Shown here: positions 10,131 through 24,100 of the stretch, piece after piece
Layout of the letters: every line of letters starts with the position of its first letter
Position numbering within the stretch: position 1 is the stretch's first letter
Assembly: GCA_947172415.1 (NCBI GenBank)
Contig: OX359197.1
Coordinates: forward strand, 6,697,673-6,761,672
Direction of reading: 5' to 3'
Length of the DNA: 64,000 nt
DNA from: Chondrosia reniformis
Lineage: Eukaryota; Porifera; Demospongiae; Chondrillida; Chondrillidae
The notes under the pieces: model-generated
Told to the model about the DNA's origin: nothing
Databases searched by the model: none
Seen by the model: only the letters and a program-made list of their open reading frames with translations
Position numbers and translations under genes: made by a program

Positions 10131-12700
10131 AAAGCCGATGTAAAAGCCAATAATAATATAATATATAGGATAGTACATAGGACATAGGACATGTTACTTC
10201 ATTATAGGACTGAAAATCAAGTGTTTCCATTTAAACATGTTCGAGTTTGGTGCCCCTTGAGGGATCTGGAGGATATTCTGTATTATAAGGCCACAACGAC
10301 CACAATAATACTACAGCTCTAGTATCTGAAATATGTGATCACATACAGTCAGCTAAAGTCTGTATAGGACGCCTGGCAGAACACTTTTATCCACATTATA
10401 TCTCAGGTACATATATAACTTAATATGTACATATATAGAGAGTGAACAGCATACAATATATCACAAACAGGTAGACAATACATTCAATTGAATTATACAA
10501 GTAATCCACAAAATATACCTGATCACATGCAGGGCTACTGATTACATGCAAATGGCATAGAATTGTTTGGAAAGTTTGGTAAAGATTGTAGCAGTATTGA
10601 GTATAGTTTTCAGTTCTACAGATTACCTCCAAGTAATAAGCAATTGCTACTTTAAGCTTGAGTCATTAATATTTACTATAATTGAGGATTAAGATACATG
10701 CCAGTTACATCTAATTAAGCACCAAGTGTTTCCATGGCAATTACTTTGCTTCCATTCTGAAAATTTGTTATTTAACTGTTGCCATATATGGTAATCCTTG
10801 GCTATTCAAAGGTTCTTATTGAACTGTGGCCATTGTAACAAATATCATTCCTTGTCATAGGACAATTAATAATTTGCTTTGTGCTAGACCTCCATTGTTC
10901 TTTGTTATTCCCCATAACTGTTCATAACAATAATCTGGACTAGAACATTCTAACAAAGTTCTCTAAGTAATAGTCAATCACAAATAATCCTAACATCCAA
11001 AATGATTATCACACAAAGAATACAAACTGACATGACCTACTTTGGAAGAAGGATGACTTTGAAACCCAAGCAGCTAGTTATGCTTCAACTGAACAGCCAG
11101 ATACCTGGCTCCAGGGCATAAGGACACTTGAAACTAATTGCTGACCTAATAAATGGCTTGTACATGGCCAAGGAGCTTTCCAGCTGAGCACTGCCACATT
11201 CTGGTTTGGCGGAGAACATTAGCTGAGAACATTAGCTGAGAACTATGGACTAAAGCCAAACTGTATGAAACACAAGTTTGGGATTCCTTTGGTTACCTAA
11301 CATTACCTTCCTTCATCACTTTAAGACACAAAATATAAAAAAATGCTATAGCTAGTTTAGGTAAACAAAATGAAACCCACAGTAGTATGAACCTGGGAGT
11401 AAACATGCAGAAAATGTACTATTATTATTGGCCTGGACTGATATAGACAACTATAAGAACAATTCTTATCATTCTAGTCAGACTTGAGGAAAACATGCCT
11501 GACATTTAAGAACAAAAAGTTCATACAACCAACCAAGTACAAATTACCATGGTTACATCTAAATAACAAGATTACCATAGCAACAGCTGCAATCCATGCA
11601 ACCAATTCAGACACAATTAGAACATTAACTTAGCTGGTAGTATAATGTCTTAATTTAAAATTTATAAAGTACAAATGAACTTTATTAAGAGCATGTATGA
11701 TTCCCATGTAAATTACTACTACTAATGATGAAGTTGTCTACATATTTATTTGTACAATTCATAGTCAAATAGCAAGACAAACTGATCTATAGGATATAGA
11801 GAATCTGTTAAGCAGGTACTACACACCTCCCCTAACTGAATTACAGTCACTGGGAGTTGCTAGGGACTGGTAGACATGCTAAATCTGGTAGTCCCATTGA
11901 ACAGATGTACAGTTGTTATTCTCACTGTAAATATTCCATGCAATTTTCCATTGATCCAACACTTCTCTTTTCTCACCTAAATGGGTTAAGCCAATAACTT
12001 TAATAATAATGGCACTCAGTCCTCCTTGTTCTTATTTGGACATGTTGCTTGGTAACTGATATTTGACTTCCATGACAATTCTATAAATAGATGAATATAC
12101 AGTAAATCAAGTATAGGCTGCACAATAAGACATATACTTGTCCAATCAAAATTTAATGTTAGTTTGTATAAACGCGAAGTACAAATTACATTTTGAACAG
12201 TCTCACCAGTAAAAAAGTATTTTACACGAGGTAAAGATGAATATGTATGCAAATTATAAAAGATTATAGACTTCATTTAAAGTGGCTATATAGTTTGTCT
12301 GATTCTCTAAACAACATGACCTACCAATGAGTGTAATTTAGGCATGGACAACGTACGCCAAGTTTCTCAATTGCAATATTTTAACAACGGCCATTTTGGA
12401 TTCACAAATTGATTGAGCAATAGCACGAGGATTTCCTACGTATGCAATGCAATAGCGTAAATACTCAAACCTTTATTGTTATAAATGTATATTCTCAATG
12501 TGACGTTGTCCTGTGTTGTGCATGAAACATGGCGATTGACATGTCCATTCATGCGCTTGTGCATATGTAAAATAAAAGATTACTGCTAAAACAATTAGAG
12601 GTTCATTAAGAAATTGATAGCTTGTTTATTAATTAAGCACTTCTATTCATGGGGTCACTGGACATTTTATGATTTGCTTCGCTGGATAGTCATGAATGAT
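10131..12700. other. 2.6 kb without recognisable genes
   Basis: AT-rich sequence. Short direct repeats occur (gagaacattagct twice near 11,214-11,240). A stretch near 11,060-11,280 recurs in altered form near 15,720-15,790 (aggagct.tcc.agctga, then aaactgta.gaaacacaa, then tttgggatt), so a degenerate dispersed repeat is likely. No exon supported on either strand. Confidence 0.5.
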
Positions 12701-12739
12701 TTTGAGTCGAAATTCATTAAACAATAACAATTTGCTGAA

Positions 12740-13850
12740 TAGGCCGGGTTATGTTCTGCATGTTGTCTATTGTTCTTGAACATGACCTCGAAAACAATAA
12801 ACAAAATTTTAATTCCATGATTTTCCGCCAAGTTCACGATGTTTCCCGCCGACCATTTCTAATAAATAATCGAGGAAATTTTCAGTCTTTGGCCTCCGGG
12901 CTATCAACTCTGGAGGTCTACTTTGGTGTGGATCGACGCGAAAACCGTGGTAGGAGCACGACCATGGTACCATGCGACAAAGGGTCATCGGTGTTCGTAT
13001 AGTGGGGTGGTCTCTCTATCATGGGTTAGTGCCTGGAGATGTATCTCACTATTAATCCTGCTTGTGTGTTTAAATTGGCACTTGCGGATTCTTGCTATAC
13101 GACCCGTACCTGGAGGAGCGTGGGTCCAATGCCACTACGTAGTCGGTCAGGAACCCCTGTTGTAGGCTGCAGCTTCAGGTTGGTTTGGAAGGCATTTGCA
13201 TTTTAATTTGTATTCAGTTTCGTATCCATGCATCAATGTAGTATTTCATTGTACATCATGTATTTTCAATTCTTTTCTTATAGTTCATTGAACTGATGGG
13301 TCCCTACTCTAAAGCGCCTGGCCGATCCCAATGAGCTAAAGTCTGTGTGCAGTGTTCCCAAGCTACGTTGTGTGCACATGATGATTCTCATTGGTGGGAG
13401 TTTGTGGTCCGCCAGGGTCGGGCTTGTTCTGTTCGTAGCGTGGCAGAGCAAGACTAGTAACTGGTCAGAGGTCGGTCAGGTACGCCGGATCGCTCCCGTG
13501 CAACTTCTCTTACGACGCAAGTAGTGGAAGTGTCAAACAGAGTTGAGAAACCGGAGGCCATTTGGGGCACGAAGTACTTCTACCTCCTCGTGGTGTGCCC
13601 TGGGGTCACCTTTACTACACTCAGTAAAGTGATGCGAAACGAAGTACTGCAGCACCGTTCCAGTAACACTCAAAAGGAGAAGAAACAGCATGGCAACCAT
13701 GAAGAACTTGTTTATTTTTTAAGAACTACATTGTTTGAACATTTTTTTAATTTGAAACCATGTACATGTATATTTCAGAATTGTCAAGTAAAAGTGATCA
13801 TTGTGCAGTGGTTATTATACAATCCCAATTGGCGATACTAATTTCATAAT
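12740..13850. mobile_element. GC-rich two-block repeat, copy A
   Basis: Two GC-rich blocks stand out from AT-rich surroundings. Block 1 (about 12,760-13,175) runs from tgttcttgaacatgacctcg through tttggcctccgggc to ggaacccctgttgtaggctg. Block 2 (about 13,365-13,640) contains ggtccgccagggtcgggc, agtaactggtcagaggtcgg, ggtacgccgg and a hairpin with arms ggggcacgaag / gtggtgtgccc. The same two blocks in the same order recur at 33,600-34,090 and 37,090-37,380 (copy B). Indels between the copies are not multiples of three, so a shared protein is unlikely; a structured RNA or a non-autonomous retroelement fits better. Class not recognised. Confidence 0.6.
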
Positions 13851-14515
13851 GAGCTTGGTATAAATTAAAGCTCATCGCAAATGTAAGCATTCAGTATACT
13901 CTTGTAAATTATTGCATAACACAAAGGCCGTCCGGCCCTTCGTATAAGAAAATATACATAAAAAGAAAAAAAAGGGAAAAACTTTAAGAAAGTATATAAA
14001 AGAAAAAAGAAAAAAAAGGGAAAAAACTTTGAAGAAGAAAATACGTATAACGAAAAAGAAAAAAGGAAATTTTTTTGAAGAAAGTAAAAGAAAAAAGAAA
14101 AAAACTGAAGAAAATAAGAAAAAGATGATACACATAATTAAGATTTCAAATTGCTGTGCCTCCCTTGACCTAGCCACTCATGCAGTACTTACTTTATAAA
14201 CCTCTATAGGTGTAATTAAATATTTTAATGCTTTATATCAAAAAGTACACAATGCTGAAACTCCATCAAAGGAAATATATACTTGATTCCATTGGAGTCA
14301 ACTGAGCCTCTTGACTCAATTAGCTCTAAAAACCTAAACCAACACATGTGCCCAGCTCAAGTGATTGACAATTAAGAATAATTTGCCAAGATATATTTAC
14401 ATAATGAAGAAATGAAGTCATTGGGTTTAAACATTAAGTGACAAAGTAACTTGGCATAGTTCAGAATGTGATAAAACAAAAATATAAAAATGACATTGTG
14501 ATACGGTGTTTTAAG
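13851..14515. other. Purine-rich spacer
   Basis: Contains an A/G-only tract at about 13,958-14,120 (agaaaaaaaagggaaaa type) that yields a low-complexity frame on the minus strand. No gene seen. Confidence 0.6.
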
Positions 14516-14568
14516 AAGATGACTGTTCTGTGTTGACTTCATACAGCTGCCGACCGTGGTTAGTTCTA
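14516..14568 (-). CDS. Possible terminal exon of an unknown gene
   Basis: Minus strand: tttcattgtag 3' splice site followed by codons for TNHGRQLYEVNTEQSSS and a stop. Other possible pieces of the same gene on the same strand lie at about 14,895-14,940 (HRMSTSELMSS), 15,302-15,440 (a Ser-rich frame ending SSVYSTMSDTERRILYMP) and a start MKGQRKSADIDLWTHS at about 16,342-16,391. The pieces are short and their splice phases could not be made continuous, so this is only a suggestion. Confidence 0.25.
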
Positions 14569-14719
14569 CAATGAAACAAGATAATCACTGTCAACAAATA
14601 AAAATAATCAGTAAGAAAACACTAGGCAAGGATTGCTAAAACATAATTGCAGCAATACATTGTGATAAGTGATCGTCACACATCATGAATGCATGATCTA
14701 CTGAGATATATGGCAAATG

Positions 14720-14856
14720 CATTCACTATGTAACTACAGGACAGAGATACACATATTCACTATGTAACTACAGGACAGAGATACACATATTCACTATGTA
14801 ACTACAGGACAGAGATACACATATTCACTATGTAACTACAGGACAGGGTTACATAT
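14720..14856. repeat. 34-bp minisatellite, 4 copies
   Basis: Four copies of a 34-bp unit starting tattcactatgtaactacag and ending agagatacaca. A 33-bp unit is also duplicated at about 14,965-15,030. Confidence 0.9.
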
Positions 14857-16689
14857 GTATATTCTCTACTATCACTCACTCAACTTCTACTGCTCATTAG
14901 CTCTGAAGTACTCATCCGGTGAGCTTCCATGTAAAATATACTTATAAAGTTAAGGAACCTACTACAATAGGCTGAATACACTATTCATACACACATACAA
15001 TAGGCTGAATACACTATTCATACACACATACGTACAACACATGCGGTATAACTGAATCTCATTATCAGTGGACAATTTGTGCAATGCTTCCTGCCCCCAT
15101 AAAGGAACCAAATTCAGTGTCTCACCGCCAGAAAGAACAGCCTTATGTAAACAATGATACTATAAAGGTATAGTTGTCTGAGTAACATACTGTGTATATG
15201 TATGTATATACGTATCTGACAGTCAACACTATACCACTCTACGTATGTACTCCCAGGTATATAACTACTCTATATACTGCTATGTGAAGGTAGGCATGTA
15301 AAGGATACGTCTCTCAGTGTCTGACATTGTGGAATACACTGAGGAGCAGCCACTGACAGTGCTAGAATTCCTTTTGTGGTGCTGGTGGCGACCTTGGAGG
15401 GAGGGGCCCTGAGGGGAGTGGCAGGGCTGGTTGCCTATATACATACATATATATATATATATATGATATGCCATACTTCAACTTCTTTGAAGGAACTTTG
15501 AAGACAAGGATCACAAAATGAGATGACATTAATTGACACAAACAGTCAAAAACCATTTCATTTTAATCTAGACTCTTAAGCTCAAGATATAATTATAGGA
15601 GGAATCAGTACTAGATACTACATCCCTATGCCTAGCTACTGTTAACAGGAACAGACAGAAACCAAATTTAAGGACATAGAGACACTTTTAGAGAACCAAA
15701 CTAAATGAAGGTCTATGGCTAAAGGAGCTCTCCAGCTGACATTTGGTTCGGTTAGTTGAGAGCTATAGCTACCATCAAACTGTAAGAAACACAATTTTGG
15801 GATTTTGGGACAAACAAAAAGGTTGGAGAACCTTTTGTATACTAGCATGATCCTAGGAATAAGCATGGCCTGGTATGGCTTAAAATGTAATACTTTTATT
15901 GGCCTGGCCTGATATGGCTTAAAATGTAATACTTTTATTGGCCTGGCCTGGTATTGACAACTTCCACAGGTAGTCTGACTTGAAGGTAGGTTGTTAGTTT
16001 AGCTGCCCAACAAGTACAAACTACCACGACGACACCTAAATAACAACACTGCTCACCTGCCATCTTGGTTAAATTAAGCAATTAGAAAAGTGTACATAAT
16101 AATATAGTATTTCCATTAGCAGTGGCTTGGACTTATCATACACATACAATACACCTAACACAGTCATTTGGAAATTCAAATGACACTTAAACAGTTTATG
16201 TCTATTTTAGAAGTTGTCTGCAGTACAAATTTATATGGCATAGAATTGTTTGGAAACTTTATAGGGTAGATATTGAGTTTAGACATTAATTGCTATTTCC
16301 ATGTACCAAACACTCACAATTCAAGTGGTATAGTCTATGACTGTGTGTCCAAAGGTCTATATCTGCCGACTTTCTCTGTCCTTTCATTCTAAAACGAAAA
16401 TAACAAAGTTGTCAACATTTAGGTGATAAAGGAGTGTGGTACAAATCTTTCAGCAAACAAGAAGGGAAATACACAATCTTAATCGTAAAAGTACACATTC
16501 TAATAAAGTTTCAATACCAAAGAATGGCTGCCATTTTAATCCTACGTAGACTACGTGTATCACTTCAGCTTCCAGGTACCGATGCATTGCGCGCATCTCT
16601 TTCAGTAGATTGCGATGTCAACGCACATTATATTTGCAATAAAACTGCAATTAAATTGAAACAGATTCAATATCAGTTTTGCTATGTTA
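14857..16689. other. Mostly non-coding spacer
   Basis: Contains a duplicated 39-bp stretch at about 15,870-15,950 (atggcttaaaatgtaatact repeated) and the weak exon candidates listed at 14,516. Nothing else supported. Confidence 0.45.
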
Positions 16690-16719
16690 TACATAAAATT
16701 TACCCTATCTCTCACCATA

Positions 16720-18990
16720 CATTAACTTCGTATACTGGAATTTTATGTATATTGCGGGCTGTAACTCTATCAAATGGAGAGATATGAAGCTAACACTTTG
16801 TGTCAGCATTCACAAACATCTATAGAGAATGTCTAATGAGTTTTTGAAATTTTGATGAAACTTAAAATTTGCCCTATCTCTCACCATACATTAACTTTGT
16901 ATACCAGAATTTATTGTACATTGAGGGCTGTTACTCTTTCAAATGGAGAGATATGAAGCTAACACTTTGTGTCAGCATTCACAGACATCTATAGAGCATG
17001 TCTAATGAGTTTTTGAAATTTTGATGAAACTTAAAATTTGCCCTATCTCTCACCATACATTAACTTTGTATACCAGAATTTAATGTACATTGAGGGCTGT
17101 AACTCTATCATATATATGGAGACATGTGAAGCTAATACTTGATGTCAGCATTCACAGACATCTATAGAGCATGTCTAATGAGTTTTTGAAATTTTGATGG
17201 AACTTAAAATTTGCCTTATCTCTCACCATACATTAACTTTATACACCAGAATTTATTGTACATTGAGGGCTGTAACTCTATCAAATGGTGAGATATGAAG
17301 CTAATACTTTGTGTCAGCATTCACAGACATTTATAGAGCATGTCTAATGAGTTTTTGAAATTTTGATGAAACTTAAAATTTGCCCTATCTCTCACTATAC
17401 TTTAACTTTGTATACCAGAACTTAATGTAAATTGAGGGCTGTAACTCTATCAAATGGAGAGATGTGAAGCTAATACTTGATGCCAGCATTCACAGACATG
17501 TATGAAATATTTCCAAAGAGTTCAATTTATGTTCATATTTGCCCTATCTCTCACCATACATATGAGTATATCCTATAATATAGTATTGGAGCTACAATTG
17601 CTTTCAAAGCATTATTTAGCCTCGAAATAAGAATTTATTTTTATCGGTACATTATTCTCTCAATTCTAAAATTTAAGTTAGGAATGGAGTAATTCATACA
17701 GCGCCCGGTCTGGTTGCAATATCGATCATAGACATTAATATCGTAGAGGCGATAAATATCAGTCTACTCGCAATATCTCTAATTTTCGGCATCAAGAAAA
17801 GTCGCTTTCCTCCCTCCATCAAGATACATACTGGATTTTATCCATTTGCCACAGTTTTGAGATGTATTGGAAATACTGCGTATGCGTGTAAAATTGTTTG
17901 GAACGATTCACTGGTCTGGAATTAAAGTGGAATAATTTGACGATTTCTCGAAAATAATTGGGATCAGAAAAGTCGTTCTCCTCGGCCCATCAAGACACTT
18001 ACTGGTTTTTTTCCGCTTTCCCCAGTTTTCAGATGAACCACTAATACTGCCTATGTCTTTAAATTTGCTTGGAACAATTCACTGATCTGGAAATAACGAG
18101 AAATTTGTAAAAAAATGCCTCAACCACAACCGTTTTCTTTGGACAAAACTTCATATAAATAGAAGCGAAAAACCTTATAAAGTAGGCCTACCTGGACACA
18201 TCTCTATGGTGGTTGCGGTTCCCATAGGGGTTGGTAGCGCTTAGACTCTGAAGCTGTCTCCTAATCGGTTGGTGCCATAGAGACGTGCTCACCAATAATC
18301 CGGATTTCGGGGGGGTTCCACGTAATGTGGGATTGGCATCTGATATCTTTAAGGATTCATATGAGTCGGCCATATCGAGAAGAACTGGTTCTTCTCACGC
18401 AAGTGACACCCAAAGCTCAACTCGGCAGAGCGTTACCACCGATCCCGGCCTCTGAGCGTCGTGGATGGTAGCGTTTGGTATGGTCCAACTTTTTTTCTTT
18501 GGAGTTTCGTTGGCCGTCGATTGGCAAAATTTCACTTTAACGACATCCATATATTATATATGGATAGATAGTACTTCGATAACAATCAAGTACTACACAG
18601 TGCATATCCCTATGTATAAAAAATTGAAAAGTGTTCTGGATTTTCAGATATAGAATGGAATGTTGTCTTTATTGTAAACATTCTAACGGTCGGCCATATA
18701 TAGTATTACGCAATTTCTCTAACAATTCAATACATTAACTGTAGTTCTGTAACTCTATCAATTGGATATACAGTGTATATGAAGCTGTGACTTAGTGTCA
18801 GCATTCACAGACATCTATTAAGCATGATTAATGAGTTTTTGAAATCTTGTTGGAACATAAAATTTGCCCCATCTCTCACCATACATTAACTTTGTATATT
18901 GGAATTTAATGTACGTTGAGGGCTTTAACTCTATCAAATCGCGAGATATGAAGCTAATACTTGATGTCAGCATTCACAGACATCTATAGA
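16720..18990. repeat. 2.2-kb direct duplication, left copy
   Basis: Repeated at about 30,000-32,250, offset 13,260-13,278 bp, with small indels (one 19-bp loss in the right copy at about 31,634). It contains satellite units, a 1.2-kb non-satellite segment (17,560-18,720) and one GC-rich core. The two copies bracket most of the satellite block. Confidence 0.85.
18180..18610 (-). repeat. GC-rich core, copy 1
   Basis: One of four copies of a GC-rich core embedded in the satellite. Read on the minus strand it contains cgggatcggtggtaacgctc, a near-perfect palindrome gagaagaacc-agttcttctc, ccccccgaaatccggatt, and a long hairpin whose arms are CACGTCTCTATGG and CCATAGAGATGTG about 70 nt apart. A 60-codon open frame lies across it, but the hairpins suggest an RNA rather than a protein. 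Here the core is inverted relative to copies 2 and 3. Confidence 0.7.
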
Positions 18991-19589
18991 GGTTGTCAAA
19001 TGAGTTTTTGAAATTTTGATGGAACTTAAAATTTGCCCTATCTCTCACCATACATTAATTTCGTATATTAGAATGTAATGTACATTACGGGCTGTAACTC
19101 TTTCAAATGGAGAGATATGAAGCTAACACTTTGTGTCAGCATTCACAGATATCTATAGATAATGTCCCAATAGGTTTTTGAAATTTTGATGGAACTTAAA
19201 ATTTGCCTTATCTCTCACCATACATTAACTTTGTATACCAGAATTTAATGTACATTGAGGGCTGTAACTCTATCAAATGGAGAGATGTGAAGCTAATACT
19301 TGATGTCAGCATTCACAGACATCTATAGAGAATGTCCAATAGGTTTTTGAAATTTTGATGGAACTTAAAATTTGCCTTATCTCTCACTATACATTAATTT
19401 CGTATACCAGAATGTAATGTACATTGAGGGCTGTAACTCTATCAAATGGAGAGATGTGAAGCTAATACTTGATTTCAGCATTCACAGACATCTATAGAGA
19501 ATGTCCAATAGGTTTTTGAAATTTTGATGGAACTTAAAATTTGCCCTATCTCTCACCATACATTAACTTTGTATACCGGAATTTAATGT

Positions 19590-21190
19590 ACATTGAGGGC
19601 TGTAACTCTATCAAATGGAGAGATATGAAGCTAACACTTTGTGTTAGCATTCACAGACATCTATAGAGAATGTCCAATAGGTTTTTGAAATTTTGATGGA
19701 ACTTAAAATTTGCCCTATCTCTCACCATACATTAATTTCGTATATTAGAATGTAATGTACATTGCAGGCTGTAACTCTATCAAATGGAGAGATATGAAGC
19801 TAACACTTTGTGTCAGCATTCACAGACATCTATAGATAATGTCCCAATAGGTTTTTGAAATTTTGATGGAACTTAAAATTTGCCCTATCTCTCACCATAC
19901 ATTAATTTCGTATATTAGAATGTAATGTACATTACGGGCTGTAACTCTTTCAAATGGAGAGATATGAAGCTAACACTTTGTGTCAGCATTCACAGACATC
20001 TATAGATAATGTCCCAATAGGTTTTTGAAATTTTGATAGAACTTAAAATTTGCCTTATCTCTCACTATACATTAACTTTGTATACCAGAATTTAATGTAC
20101 ATTGAGGGCTGTAACTCTTTCAAATGGAGAGATGTGAAGCTAATACTTGATGTCAGCATTCACAGACATCTATAGAGAATGTCTAATGAGTTTTTGAAAT
20201 TTTGATGGAACTTAAAATTTGCCCTATCTCTCACCATACATTAATTTCGTATATTAGAATGTAATGTACATTGCAGGCTGTAACTCTATCAAATGGAGAG
20301 ATATGAAGCTAACACTTTGTGTCAGCATTCACAGACATCTATAGATAATGTCCCAATAGGTTTTTGAAATTTTGATGGAACTTAAAATTTGCCCTATCTC
20401 TCACCATACATTAATTTCGTATATTAGAATGTAATGTACATTACGGGCTGTAACTCTTTCAAATGGAGAGATATGAAGCTAACACTTTGTGTCAGCATTC
20501 ACAGACATCTATAGATAATGTCCCAATAGGTTTTTGAAATTTTGATAGAACTTAAAATTTGCCTTATCTCTCACTATACATTAACTTTGTATACCAGAAT
20601 TTAATGTACATTGAGGGCTGTAACTCTATCAAATGGAGAGATGTGAAGCTAATACTTGATGTTAGCATTCACAGACATCTATAGAGAATGTCCAATAGGT
20701 TTTTGAAATTTTGATGGAACTTAAAATTTGCCCTATCTCTCACCATACATTAATTTCGTATATTAGAATGTAATGTACATTGCAGGCTGTAACTCTATCA
20801 AATGGAGAGATATGAAGCTAACACTTTGTGTCAGCATTCACAGACATCTATAGATAATGTCCCAATAGGTTTTTGAAATTTTGATGGAACTTAAAATTTG
20901 CCCTATCTCTCACCATACATTAATTTCGTATATTAGAATGTAATGTACATTACGGGCTGTAACTCTTTCAAATGGAGAGATATGAAGCTAACACTTTGTG
21001 TCAGCATTCACAGACATCTATAGATAATGTCCCAATAGGTTTTTGAAATTTTGATAGAACTTAAAATTTGCCTTATCTCTCACTATACATTAACTTTGTA
21101 TACCAGAATTTAATGTACATTGAGGGCTGTAACTCTATCAAATGGAGAGATGTGAAGCTAATACTTGATGTCAGCATTCACAGACATCTA
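19590..21190. repeat. 509-bp higher-order repeat (trimer), three rounds
   Basis: Three form-A variants follow each other in fixed order (linkers attgcaggctg, attacgggctg, attgagggctg) and the set repeats at exactly 509-bp steps: attgcaggctg occurs at about 19,762, 20,271 and 20,780. The copies are almost identical, which points to recent unequal exchange. Confidence 0.9.
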
Positions 21191-24100
21191 TAGAGAATGT
21201 CCAATAGGTTTTTGAAATTTAGATGGAACATAAAATTTGCCCTATCTCTCACTATACATTAACTTTGTATACTGGAATTTAATGTACATTGAGGGCTGTA
21301 ACTCTATCAAACGGAGAGATGTGAAGCTAACACATTGTGTCAGCATTCACAGACATCTATAGAGCATATCAAATGAGTTTTTGAAATTTTGATGGAACTT
21401 AAAATTTGCCTTATCTCTCACCATACATTAATTTCGTATACCAGAATGTAATGTACATTGAGGGCTGTAACTCTATCAAATGGAGAGATATGAAGCTAAC
21501 ACTTTGTGTCAGACATCTATAGAGAATGTCCAATAGGTTTTTGAAATTTTGATGGAACTTTAAATTTGCCTTATCTCTCACTATACTTTAACTTTGTATA
21601 CCGGAATTTAATGTACATTGAGGGCTGTAACTCTATCAAATGGAGAGATGTGAAGCTAATACTTGATGTCAGCATTCACAGACATCTATAGAGAATGTCC
21701 AATAGGTTTTTGAAATTTTGATGGAACTTAAAATTTGCCCTATCTCTCACCATACTTAATTTGGTATTCCAGTATATAAATGTACATTTGGTGCTCTAAC
21801 TCTGTTATAAATGGAAAGATATGAAGCTCAAACTTGGTGTCAGCATTCACAGACATGTATGAAACATTTCCAACGAGAATTTGAAATTTTCATAAATCTT
21901 TACATTTTCCCTATCTCTCACCATACGTAGGGCAAATATGAGTGAACATCAAAATTTGTAAAACTCTTTGGATATGCTTTAAGGATGTCTGTGAATGCTG
22001 ACAGCAAGTTTCAGCTCCACATCTTTCCAATTGACAGAGTTACAGCACTAAATGTACATTAGATTCTTGTATACAAATTTAATGTATGGTGAGAGATAGG
22101 GCAAATATGAGTGAACATCAAAATTTGTAAAACTCTTTGGATATGCTTTATGTATGTCTGTGAATGCTAACACCAAGTTTCAGCTTCACATCTTTCCAAT
22201 TGATAGAGTTATTGCACTAAATGTACATTAGATTCTGCTATACAAATTTAATGTATGGTGAGAGATAAGGCAAATATGAGTGAACATCAAAATTTGTAAA
22301 ACTCTTTGGATATGCTTTATGTATGTCTGTGAATGCTAACACCAAGTTTCAGCTCCACATCTTTCCAATTGACCGAGTTACAGCACTAAATGTACATTAG
22401 ATTCTGCTATACAAATTTAATGTATGGTGAGAGATAGGGCAAATATGAGTGCACATAAAAATTTGTAAAACTCTTTGGATATGCTTTAAGGATGTCTGTG
22501 AATACTGACAGCAAGGTTCAGCTTCACATCTCTCCAATTGACAGAGTTACAGCACTAAATGTACATTAGATTCTTGTATACAAATTTAATGTATGGTGAG
22601 AGATAGGGCAAATATGAGTGAACATCAAAATTTGTAAAACTCTTTGGATATGCTTTAAGGATGTCTGTGAATGCTGACACCAAGTTTCAGCTCCACATCT
22701 TTCCAATTGACCGAGTTACAGCACTAAATGTACATTAGATTCTGCTATACAAATTTAATGTATGGTGAGAGATAGGGCAAATATGAGTGAACATCAAAAT
22801 TTGTAAAACTCTTTGGATATGCTTTAAGGATGTCTGTGAATGCTGACACCAAGTTTCAGCTCCACATCTTTCTAATTGACCGAGTTACAGCACTAAATGT
22901 ACATTAGATTCTGCTATACAAATTTAATGTATGGTGAGAGATAGGGCAAATATGAGTGCACATAAAACTTTGTAAAACTCTTTGGATATGCTTTAAGGAT
23001 GTCTGTGAATACTGACAGCAAGGTTCAGCTTCACATCTCTCCAATTGACAGAGTTACAGCACTAAATGTACATTAGATTCTTGTATACAAATTTAATGTA
23101 TGGTGAGAGATAGGGCAAATATGAGTGAACATCAAAATTTGTAAAACTCTTTGGATATGCTTTAAGGATGTCTGTGAATGCTGACACCAAGTTTCAGCTC
23201 CACATCTTTCCAATTGACAGAGTTACAGCTCTAAATGTACATTAGATTCTGCTATACAAATTTAATGTATGGTGAGAGATACGTACATTAATTTGGTATT
23301 CCAGTCTTTTAATGTACATTTGGTGCTCTAACTCTGTCAAATGGAAAGATATGAAGCTCAAACTTTGTGTCAGCATTCACAGACATGTATGAAACATTTC
23401 CAATGAGAATTTGAAATTTTCATAAATATTTACATTTGCCCTATCTCTCACCATACATTAATTTAGTATACCAGAATATAAATGTACATTTGGTGCTCTA
23501 ATTCTGTCAAATGGAAAGATATGAAGCTCAAACTTGGTGTCAGCATTCACAGACATGTATAAAGCATTTCTAATGAGAATTTGAAATTTTCATAAATATT
23601 TACATTTGCCCTATTTCTCACCATACATTAATTTGGTATTCCAGTCTTTTAATGTACATTTGGTGCTCTAACTCTGTCAAATGGAAAGATATGAAGCTCA
23701 AACATTGTGTCAGCATTCACAGACATGTAAGAAACATTTCCAATGAGAATTTGAAATTTTCATAAATATTTACATTTGCCCTATCTCTCACCATACATTA
23801 ATTTAGTATACCAGTATATAAATGTACATTTGGTGCTCTAATTCTGTCAAATGGAAAGATATGAAGCTCAAACTTGGTGTCAGCATTCACAGACATGTAA
23901 GAAACATTTCCAATGAGAATTTGAAATTTTCATAAATCTTTACATTTGCCCTATCTCTCACTATACATTAATTTGGTATACCAGTCTATAAATGTACATT
24001 TGGTGCTCTAATTCTGTCAAATGGAAAGATATGAAGCTCAAACTTTGTGTCAGCTTTCACAGACATGTATAAAGCAATTCCAATGAGAATTTGAAATTTT

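Noticed and set aside
12751..13165. Small open frames in GC-rich block 1
   Set aside because: Copy B has indels out of frame with copy A and no shared peptide.
13872..14177. Phe/Leu-rich minus-strand frame that looks like membrane segments
   Set aside because: Produced by an A/G-only low-complexity tract.
18188..18373. Protein-coding gene for the 60-76-codon frame in the satellite cores
   Set aside because: The four copies are recent duplicates, so identity proves nothing; strong hairpins and lack of any start or splice context argue against it.
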